Below, piece after piece: positions 1 to 4,713 of a stretch of DNA of 6,629 bases. The position numbers were made by a program, and so were the translations under genes. This DNA is from an archaeon. Lineage in GTDB: Archaea > Nanobdellota > Nanobdellia > Woesearchaeales > GW2011-AR9. The stretch covers positions 1 to 6,629 of the forward strand of contig JAHFRS010000065.1 of assembly GCA_023266155.1 (NCBI GenBank). The letters are read 5' to 3'. Within the stretch, counting starts at the first letter, position 1. Every line of letters starts with the position of its first letter. The notes under the pieces are model-generated. The model worked only from the letters and a program-made list of their open reading frames with translations, did no database searches and had not been told where the DNA came from.

Positions 1-923
1 TCATGGTTCAAGTGAGGCTGAATGAGAGAAAATAATTGTTCCCACGCGGGAAAAAGATGAGCAGGAAGGCTTTGGTTGTTCACTCCTGTGGCTTTATACT
101 GCCACTGATAGTGCGCTGGCGGTAGCTGAATAATTCTACATGATTCAAGAATCATCTGGTAATCAACATTATCGTGGGCATATCCGGCATTCTCAATTCG
201 TATCGCTGCTGCCCGTTGTAGGAGCTGTTGCTCTGCTTCCGTCAAAGAAATATCTTCCACATACAGAGTTTTATAACGTGTCCATAATAATCGCTTCCTT
301 ACTTTCTGTTGCAGCGTCGCGGTTTTAAGCTCTGTGATTCCTTCTTTGTTCTTTGAGAACGTCAATCCCAGTGAGCCGGTCAGATGATGAAATTTCTGGG
401 CATGGAGGTATGATTCTGGAAGTTCATCCTGTTCCGATGCTTGTTGATGATGATAAGAATGATGAGAATGATGAGAATGATGTTGTTGTGATGACGTCGT
501 ATCAGTTCTTTGATCATTGCGGGAAGGACGTTGAGATACGATGCGTTTCGATGCATGAAGATAGGATGTATCAAGATAGGATGTCAATTCAGTCAGTGGT
601 ATTCCTTTAAACTCGGCATGCAGCTCGCCTCGTAGGTGAGGTAAGATTTTGTGCAGTGCATCTGTTTCGCTTTGCATGAAAATGCCGGTAATATCTGGCC
701 TGTTCAAAGTCGAGGCGAGAGCGAGAGACAAACTGGATGAAGAGGAATCAGTGGGATATTGAAACAGATGGATGCCCTCGGTGGCGTTGCCGGGCTGGAG
801 GTAGCGTTGCGCATACGTGAAAACAGCATCATGTAAAAATCCTCGGAAGGAAATATCCTGTTGTTTTCTGCCAACGTCATGATACCATAATTCTCCCAGT
901 CGGGAAAAATCTGTTTTAAACAT
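1..923 (-). CDS. Hypothetical protein with His-rich linker, partner of the MoxR-type ATPase (partial, runs off the window)
   Basis: An open frame of 307 codons without a stop starts at ATG 923 and leaves the window at base 1, so the C-terminus is missing. The start is supported by GGAG 6 nt upstream and by its position 2 nt after the TGA of the ATPase gene, which suggests translational coupling. I do not recognise the protein. Residues 1-130 look like a mixed alpha/beta globular domain (start MFKTDFSRLGELWYHDVGRK). Residues 131-170 are a polar, low-complexity linker with eight His in twelve residues (148-159). Residues 171-307 resume folded-looking sequence with a basic helix (KVRKRLLWTRYK, about 207-218). 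No signal peptide or membrane segment is seen. Partners of MoxR/CobS/NorQ ATPases often have a low-complexity linker followed by a C-terminal VWA domain. No VWA metal-site motif (DxSxS) occurs in the visible part, so that identity is only a guess. The His tract might bind metal. Confidence 0.85.
   Translation of the reverse strand, partial: MFKTDFSRLGELWYHDVGRKQQDISFRGFLHDAVFTYAQRYLQPGNATEGIHLFQYPTDSSSSSLSLALASTLNRPDITGIFMQSETDALHKILPHLRGELHAEFKGIPLTELTSYLDTSYLHASKRIVSQRPSRNDQRTDTTSSQQHHSHHSHHSYHHQQASEQDELPESYLHAQKFHHLTGSLGLTFSKNKEGITELKTATLQQKVRKRLLWTRYKTLYVEDISLTEAEQQLLQRAAAIRIENAGYAHDNVDYQMILESCRIIQLPPAHYQWQYKATGVNNQSLPAHLFPAWEQLFSLIQPHLNH
455..481 (-). repeat. 9-bp tandem repeat encoding the His-His-Ser tract
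   Basis: Three 9-bp units (AAGAATGAT, then GAGAATGAT twice) on the plus strand encode repeated Ser-His-His on the minus strand, within the linker of the His-rich protein. Such a tract can expand or contract by slippage in units of three residues without breaking the frame. Confidence 0.6.
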
Positions 924-925
924 GG

Positions 926-2521
926 TCAGCTCCGATAAAGTTCTAAAGCTCGTTGTCTCTGTTCATATGCCTGTTCTTTCATGAGGTACGGCGAAAGGAC
1001 TCGCCAGAGCCAAGGGTTATGCTGATCACAGTACGCTTTCACTTTACCAAGTTCTTCGGGCGTGCCTTGCCCCTGCAGTAATGAAGCAATATTTTGCAGT
1101 TCTGGACGTTCTAGACCTTCTTTAAACTTTGTATCCGCTTCCCGACAAAACGTTCTCACCGCTTCAAATTTATTGCCCTGATAATGTTTCTCCGTCCAGA
1201 GTGACGTGATGCCGATCTTTGAATATCCGACAAAACCAAGAGCTGCCTGAATATCTTCTTTTTCCACTTCGACACGGCTAAGATATTTATCAAGAGCAGA
1301 ATGAATTAACGTTTCTCCCGTCGCCGTTTCTCCTGTATATTTCTGCAGGGACGCGGTAAATTGTTCCGGCGCTTTGATGGCATAACTCAAGGGCTGTTCC
1401 CATTGCTGGTGCAGATACCCTTCCATCATCTCTACAAATTTTGTTGCCCGCACAAGAGCGAAACCTTTCGCCACTGAACGCAGATTTTTTGATACTCCCG
1501 GCGTCAAGCCGCGAACATAAGGGCAAAGTTCGTTGTCAAACATCTTTAAAAATTCACAGCCGATGCCACCTCCGGCCACGGCGCCTCCCCCCAATTGCAC
1601 CGGTTGGGTACAGATGTGACGAACCGTATCGTTGCGTGAGGCGACTCCCGTTTTCTCTCCCGTCAGTGAATTTTTACAATAATCAAACGCTTCCAGATAG
1701 GCTACAAACATTTCCGCCAGAGGATGTAAAGTCAAGTTTTCCTCCAACTGTTGATGGATACGCAGGACTTGCTCGATATTATTTTTTCTATTTCTCAATT
1801 CAATTTCTTTTTTGCCATGTTTTTGGATGCAGAGCCGGTCATACGACGTGAGCGTAAAAATATCGGTCGGAATTTCAATCACCGTACGCCGCCGTAAGGC
1901 TTTATCGATATCAAACGTGCCGCCATAGCCTTTCCCCTCATTGATGGCCGCAATTTGGAACTGATACGTTGTGTCTGTCCCATTCATGGCAACACCTAAT
2001 TTGGCTCGTTGGCCATTAGGAAGGCTGATGTCTTTATCAATCACATGTAATAATTTGTTGGCGAGCGCCGCGGCAGTCCGATTGATTTCATCGGTGATAA
2101 GTCCAGGAAGTTTCAGAAAAGGTGCCAGCTGGTAAAAGCCTTCGGATATTTTCCGGCCATCGGTAAGAACACTAAAATCTGTATCTGTCAACGTCTCTTT
2201 ACTAAAATCCGTATCAACATCAATGCGATGCCAGCCTTTCTCTTCCTCGCCAAACAGGCCATTCATCATCAATTTTGCAATGGTGGTCTTACCGACGTCC
2301 GTTCCTCCCGTCAGCAGCACGGAATTGTGGGTGATGGCGGCAATAAAAAGAAGATCTTTGAGGTCGTATTCTGCTTCCCAGAGATGCCGTTGTTGTTCCG
2401 GCAGAAGCAGGGCCGTTGTCGCGCGTGCTAAAGGCCGGGTATGATAATATTCTCTGGCATTCTCATGAACAAAAGTGTTAAGTTCATGGGTTTCACGGAT
2501 GATTTGAAGATCAAGTGCCAT
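926..2521 (-). CDS. MoxR/NorQ-like AAA+ ATPase with long C-terminal extension
   Basis: This 531-aa cytoplasmic protein carries a complete AAA+ core. Walker A is G72-GTDV-GKT (K78), Walker B is LITDEINR (D144, E145), the form typical of MoxR proteins, and sensor 1 is in AAINEG (N194). An arginine-finger region follows (ALRRRT, R210-R212), then a lid/sensor-2 helix resembling the MoxR form (LTPGVSKNLRSVAKGF, about 339-354). MoxR proteins are usually about 300-350 aa. This one has an extra segment at about 220-335, including a glycine-rich loop (LGGGAVAGGG, 310-319), and a C-terminal helical extension at about 360-531. MoxR ATPases act as chaperones that remodel or load cofactors into partner proteins, usually encoded next door. 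Here the partner candidate starts 2 nt downstream. The start ATG 2521 has GGGAGG at a 6-nt spacing and a TATA box upstream. The family call is firm. The substrate is unknown. Confidence 0.92.
   Translation of the reverse strand: MALDLQIIRETHELNTFVHENAREYYHTRPLARATTALLLPEQQRHLWEAEYDLKDLLFIAAITHNSVLLTGGTDVGKTTIAKLMMNGLFGEEEKGWHRIDVDTDFSKETLTDTDFSVLTDGRKISEGFYQLAPFLKLPGLITDEINRTAAALANKLLHVIDKDISLPNGQRAKLGVAMNGTDTTYQFQIAAINEGKGYGGTFDIDKALRRRTVIEIPTDIFTLTSYDRLCIQKHGKKEIELRNRKNNIEQVLRIHQQLEENLTLHPLAEMFVAYLEAFDYCKNSLTGEKTGVASRNDTVRHICTQPVQLGGGAVAGGGIGCEFLKMFDNELCPYVRGLTPGVSKNLRSVAKGFALVRATKFVEMMEGYLHQQWEQPLSYAIKAPEQFTASLQKYTGETATGETLIHSALDKYLSRVEVEKEDIQAALGFVGYSKIGITSLWTEKHYQGNKFEAVRTFCREADTKFKEGLERPELQNIASLLQGQGTPEELGKVKAYCDQHNPWLWRVLSPYLMKEQAYEQRQRALELYRS
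930..933 (-). promoter_or_regulatory. Ribosome binding site for the His-rich protein gene
   Basis: GGAG on the minus strand lies 6 nt before ATG 923 and inside the last codons of the upstream ATPase gene. It fixes the start of the downstream gene and supports coupled translation. Confidence 0.6.
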
Positions 2522-2527
2522 ACAGTT

Positions 2528-2533
2528 CCTCCC
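2528..2533 (-). promoter_or_regulatory. Shine-Dalgarno site of the ATPase gene
   Basis: GGGAGG on the minus strand ends 6 nt before ATG 2521. It is the strongest SD match in the window and contrasts with the SD-less starts of the peptidase, methyltransferase and antiporter genes. Confidence 0.7.
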
Positions 2534-2553
2534 AGAGCATCGCAGAAGAGGCT

Positions 2554-2563
2554 ATTTATAAAT
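2554..2563 (-). promoter_or_regulatory. Archaeal TATA box of the ATPase/His-rich protein operon
   Basis: ATTTATAAAT, a perfect palindrome, is preceded on the minus strand by an A-rich stretch (AATAAAAAC) in the BRE position. With a transcription start about 25 nt downstream, near 2533, the leader would be only about 10-15 nt and would begin at or just before the SD site. The upstream peptidase gene ends 94 bp away, so the operon probably has its own promoter. Confidence 0.55.
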
Positions 2564-2584
2564 GTTTTTATTGGAATCACTACT

Positions 2585-2673
2585 TTGAGATACTAATATC
2601 AATGGTAGAAACCGGCGTGTCGGAGATGGTCAGGTTTATAGTTATGGTCTTCTACGTTACCTTTGTATCTCAA
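2585..2673 (-). repeat. Nested inverted repeats at the 3' end of the signal peptidase gene
   Basis: A perfect 9-bp inverted repeat (TTGAGATAC/GTATCTCAA) pairs 2665-2673, the last codons of the peptidase gene, with 2585-2593. Inside it are shorter complementary pairs (GTAGAA/TTCTAC and AAACC/GGTTT). The segment overlaps the peptidase stop codon and ends 22 bp before the ATPase TATA box. It could form a 3'-end structure in the peptidase mRNA. No poly-T terminator follows. Chance pairing is possible because the inner stems are short. Confidence 0.35.
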
Positions 2674-3367
2674 TCCCCAATGGCCTGACCGCATCCACAA
2701 ACAAAATCTTAACCCAGCCTAAATAGGGCACCCGCAGCAATCCCTTTCCCAGAATCCGTTGCTGACTGATATTCGTTTCACCAGAATCGCCTTCAATGCT
2801 GTTGCTGTTGTGATCGCCTTTGGTTTGGTAATGGGTCTGAGAGGATGTTAGTTCATTGCCGGCATTTTCGTTCTCGTCTTTCTTGACACTCCCTTCATTC
2901 TTCACCTTAACAATACGATGAATTATCGGCTGTGGCCGGTTGCCCTGAAAAACTAGAATATCGCCCACTTTCAGATTCTTCTCTGCGGCGCGCCATAAAA
3001 TAATCACGTCTCCTTTGTTAAATCCCCGGGGGAAAGGAAAATATTGAAATTGTTCTTTGCTGATGCCGTTCTGTTCATACCAGTTCCCGCAGATAGCCCA
3101 ATAATTGTCAAATGATTCTTTAAACGTGTTCAGCTGCTCACCACACAGGTAATCATTATGCAGTCCATGTTCCATACTTTCGCTGACGACGGCGACAATG
3201 GGAAAACTCGTTCCCAGGATGATGCCAAGAAGGGGATAGACAATAAAACGAATCACCAGAAAGGCAATAATGATGTTGGCAATCCAACTCCAGACGGAAT
3301 CATCATCCCAGAGAAATCGCCACGCTTTCCTGCTGTACTCCTGAAGGTGCTGCCGTTGTTCTCTCAT
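2657..3367 (-). CDS. Signal peptidase I, archaeal/ER (Ser-His) type
   Basis: This 236-aa membrane peptidase would remove signal peptides from Sec-exported proteins, with its active site outside the membrane. A short basic/polar N-terminus precedes one membrane segment (about 29-52). Box B follows immediately (VVSESMEHG), with S64 as the nucleophile. Box C is GDILVF (135-140), and IIHRIV supplies H150, the catalytic His that replaces the bacterial Lys in archaeal and ER enzymes. Box D is TKGDHNSNS (182-190), with D185 and D194 as candidate acidic residues, and the end has the usual RVPYLGWV (212-219). Between boxes B and C is an insertion of about 45 aa (about 70-117, rich in Trp/Tyr/Phe, with C75 and C93) that I associate from memory with DPANN homologues. 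There is no C-terminal membrane segment. ATG 3367 is chosen because a TATA box is centred 27 nt upstream. A TTG at 3379 would add 4 residues. Confidence 0.9.
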   Translation of the reverse strand: MREQRQHLQEYSRKAWRFLWDDDSVWSWIANIIIAFLVIRFIVYPLLGIILGTSFPIVAVVSESMEHGLHNDYLCGEQLNTFKESFDNYWAICGNWYEQNGISKEQFQYFPFPRGFNKGDVIILWRAAEKNLKVGDILVFQGNRPQPIIHRIVKVKNEGSVKKDENENAGNELTSSQTHYQTKGDHNSNSIEGDSGETNISQQRILGKGLLRVPYLGWVKILFVDAVRPLGIEIQR

Positions 3368-3389
3368 CTTCCTGAGCAAAGCCTAACGG

Positions 3390-3397
3390 TTTAAAAA
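3390..3397. promoter_or_regulatory. Shared, bidirectional TATA box between signal peptidase and methyltransferase genes
   Basis: TTTAAAAA (TTTTTAAA on the other strand) is centred about 26.5 nt from peptidase ATG 3367 and about 27.5 nt from methyltransferase ATG 3421. This is the spacing expected if both transcripts start at or just before their start codons (leaderless). Neither gene has a well-placed SD site, which fits. One TBP site may serve both directions. Confidence 0.45.
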
Positions 3398-3399
3398 GG

Positions 3400-3407
3400 T
3401 TTTTATA
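3400..3407. promoter_or_regulatory. Second TATA-like element in the divergent promoter region
   Basis: TTTTTATA (TATAAAAA on the minus strand) is another candidate. On the plus strand its centre is about 26 nt from the second in-frame ATG of the methyltransferase gene (3430). On the minus strand it would give the peptidase a leader of roughly 10 nt before ATG 3367, or a leaderless TTG start at 3379. The two elements may be separate promoters, one for each direction. Confidence 0.35.
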
Positions 3408-3420
3408 GTCTCTGTGCCTG

Positions 3421-4290
3421 ATGTTGATAATGAGTACTCCTTTGATAGTACCAGAACCTGCACTTCAGACGCTTACCAGGATCATTAAGCAGAAGAAAGA
3501 ACTGAGAACTATGAGTGATGACTTTGTTCGTACTGAGATTTTGACTTTCCTGAAATCGCATCCACATCTTCTTCCACATCTTCTTTCACCACTCCAACCA
3601 CTCAATCTTCGTTCAGCGTCCTGTCGGGCCGTTGTTAAAGGTGTCCGGGAACAATTACGGCGAGTGACGGGCCTCTTCAGCAAGAAACAGAAAATATCCA
3701 TTTCTACAACTCCTTTAGAATTTCTTTCCCTCCATGCGTCCACGCGGGAACGATTGTCTTTCTACCGGCAACTCTATCAGCAGCTCTTCACCATCACGGG
3801 AAAACCTGAGAGTATTCTTGACCTTGGCTGCGGCCTTAATCCTTTTTCTTTCCCGTTCATGAAGCTGAGCAAAGTCCAGTATTTTGCTTTCGATGTCCAT
3901 GAAGAAGAAATCAAACAGGTTGAGAGCTATTTCCACACCGTTCACCAGCAGCATCACGCCGTTACGGGAAAAGCCAGAATCTTAAACCTTCTTGATATTG
4001 CAGCTCTTGGCAGTCTTCCTCCTGCTGACCTTTGTTTCATGTTCAAGATAACCGATGTCCTTGACCGGGGAAAAGGCCATAAAGTCACCGAAAAAGTCAT
4101 TCAGGCTATCCCGGCCAACAACATTGTCGTGAGCTTTTCGACCAAAACGATGAGCGGCAAGAAGATGACTGCCCCCCGCAGAAGGTGGATGGAATGGCTC
4201 TGTCAGCGATTGGGGTATCCGTACGAGATTCTGGAATTTGAGAATGAGACTTTTTATGTGGTGAGGAAAATGCCATATCCAAACTTTTAA
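3421..4290 (+). CDS. FmrO/Arm/Rmt-family 16S rRNA (guanine-1405-N7) methyltransferase homologue
   Basis: This 289-aa SAM-dependent enzyme is homologous to the aminoglycoside-resistance methyltransferases (FmrO, Sgm, ArmA, RmtB), which methylate N7 of G1405 in the decoding site of the small ribosomal subunit. The diagnostic motifs are in family order: LSLHASTRERL (102-112), SAM motif I ILDLGCGLNPFSFP (132-145), acidic D158 in FAFDVHEE, NLLDI (189-193), DLCFMFKITDVLDRGKG (203-219), and VVSFSTKTMSGKKM (236-249), the last matching the VSFPTRSLGG-type segment of RmtB. The N-terminal helical domain (about 10-90) also aligns in outline, so the protein looks full length and intact. The start is ATG 3421, with TATA centred about 27 nt upstream and no SD site. 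ATG 3430, three codons in, is an alternative. The family call is firm. The target base and any resistance role in an archaeon are inferred. Confidence 0.9.
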   Translation: MLIMSTPLIVPEPALQTLTRIIKQKKELRTMSDDFVRTEILTFLKSHPHLLPHLLSPLQPLNLRSASCRAVVKGVREQLRRVTGLFSKKQKISISTTPLEFLSLHASTRERLSFYRQLYQQLFTITGKPESILDLGCGLNPFSFPFMKLSKVQYFAFDVHEEEIKQVESYFHTVHQQHHAVTGKARILNLLDIAALGSLPPADLCFMFKITDVLDRGKGHKVTEKVIQAIPANNIVVSFSTKTMSGKKMTAPRRRWMEWLCQRLGYPYEILEFENETFYVVRKMPYPNF

Positions 4291-4296
4291 ATTAAT

Positions 4297-4304
4297 CATC
4301 TGCC
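4297..4304 (+). repeat. Left copy of 8-bp direct repeat (putative target-site duplication)
   Basis: CATCTGCC lies immediately outside the left terminal inverted repeat, 6 bp after the methyltransferase stop codon. The same 8 bases recur at 4688-4695 just beyond the right terminus, as expected for a target duplicated by transposition. Confidence 0.6.
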
Positions 4305-4305
4305 A

Positions 4306-4329
4306 GTAATTATTCAACTTCTTGAAGCG
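4306..4329 (+). repeat. Left terminal inverted repeat of the MITE-like element
   Basis: It starts GTAATTATTCA and ends TGAAGCG. Its reverse complement matches 4665-4688 at 21 of 24 positions, with mismatches at repeat positions 12, 16 and 17. Weaker similarity continues inward (AAAGTCGA at 4340-4347, with TCGACTTT at 4644-4651). Confidence 0.7.
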
Positions 4330-4536
4330 CCCCTGTCATAAAGTCGAGCTTTTTCGATTCAAATATGCGAACCGACAAGGGGGTTGTCCCTCAAGTCACT
4401 CCACTTCGTTCCGTTCGTGACTTTGCTCGTTCCTCGCAAAGCTACGGGGAATGTCATTCGTCGTGGGGTCGAACGAAGTGAGTACCCCACTTGAGTAACT
4501 TGCATAGGTTACTTGCCGAGAAGACGGGGGCGCTTC
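4324..4536. repeat. Left foldback half of the MITE-like element
   Basis: GAAGCGCCCCTGTC (4324-4337) pairs over all 14 positions with GACGGGGGCGCTTC (4523-4536), with one G:U in RNA. Nested inside are CTCAAGT/ACTTGAG (4390-4396 with 4489-4495), CACTTCGTTC/GAACGAAGTG (4402-4411 with 4471-4480) and CTTTGC/GCAAAG (4421-4426 with 4436-4441). Competing hairpins are also possible: AAGTCAC/GTGACTT (4393-4399 with 4417-4423) and GTGGGGT/ACCCCAC (4463-4469 with 4484-4490). This could be element DNA alone or a folded RNA. Confidence 0.65.
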
Positions 4537-4539
4537 CGT

Positions 4540-4667
4540 GCGTGGTGAGCATCTTCGAAATTCTGGCTATGATCATCGAAGGAGCTGCGTCCCCATAGGG
4601 GGCAACCCCCCGCGACGCTCTCGATATCTTTAACGACGGAATTTCGACTTTAGGATGCTCACCACGC
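4540..4667. repeat. Right foldback half of the MITE-like element
   Basis: GCGTGGTGAGCATC (4540-4553) and GATGCTCACCACGC (4654-4667) form a perfect 14-bp stem. Further in, TCGAAATT pairs with AATTTCGA (4555-4562 with 4640-4647), then GAT-C-ATCGA with TCGATATC (one bulged C), GCGTC with GACGC, and an apical GGGGG-CAA-CCCCC hairpin (4598-4610). The result is one long, nearly continuous 128-nt hairpin, 3 bp away from the left half. Confidence 0.65.
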
Positions 4668-4688
4668 TTCAGAAAGCTGAATAATTAC
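4665..4688 (-). repeat. Right terminal inverted repeat of the MITE-like element
   Basis: This is the reverse-complement partner of 4306-4329 (21/24). It starts CGCTTCAG and ends GAATAATTAC, and its final C overlaps the right direct-repeat copy. Confidence 0.7.
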
Positions 4689-4695
4689 ATCTGCC
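4688..4695 (+). repeat. Right copy of 8-bp direct repeat (putative target-site duplication)
   Basis: CATCTGCC is identical to 4297-4304 and ends 18 bp before the antiporter stop codon (complement of 4714-4716). Confidence 0.6.
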
Positions 4696-4713
4696 CGCAG
4701 AGGCTATAACTCC

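Larger units (their letters stand above)
4305..4688. mobile_element. MITE-like non-autonomous element between convergent genes
   Basis: A non-coding element of about 384 bp fills nearly all of the 423-bp gap between the methyltransferase and antiporter genes. Its ends are inverted repeats of 24 bp (21/24 identical), and it is flanked by an 8-bp direct repeat CATCTGCC (7 bp if the shared C at 4688 belongs to the element). Removing the element and one repeat copy leaves an intergenic gap of about 32 bp, consistent with insertion into a compact gene junction. There is no transposase and no long open frame. The interior is GC-rich and highly self-complementary, unlike the flanks. A 7-8-bp duplication is compatible with several DDE transposase families, so the parent element cannot be named. 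The foldback structure may also terminate the two converging transcripts. Confidence 0.7.

Noticed and set aside
455..481. CRISPR-like short repeats
   Set aside because: The 9-bp units are tandem, without spacers, and encode an in-frame His/Ser tract.
380..574. 64-codon minus-strand frame starting MIHPIF
   Set aside because: It is a shifted frame inside the His-rich protein gene, whose own frame is open for 307 codons, has an SD site and is coupled to the ATPase gene.
140..610. Two plus-strand frames of 62 and 85 codons
   Set aside because: They are antisense to the open minus-strand gene and their low-complexity content (Asp-Glu-Asn repeats) is the complement of the His tract.
1441..1851. 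136-codon plus-strand frame
   Set aside because: It is antisense to the ATPase core, with no family resemblance and no promoter or SD site.
3368..3379. TTG start for the signal peptidase giving 240 aa
   Set aside because: ATG 3367 is an ordinary start at the right distance from the shared TATA box. The TTG remains possible only if the second TATA element is used.
3465..4317. Minus-strand frames of 80-111 codons across the methyltransferase gene
   Set aside because: They are antisense shadows. The plus-strand frame carries the complete Rmt motif set.
4306..4688. RNase P RNA, SRP RNA or tRNA
   Set aside because: I could not find the conserved core motifs of RNase P or SRP RNA, nor a cloverleaf. 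The terminal repeats and flanking duplication explain the region better as a mobile element.
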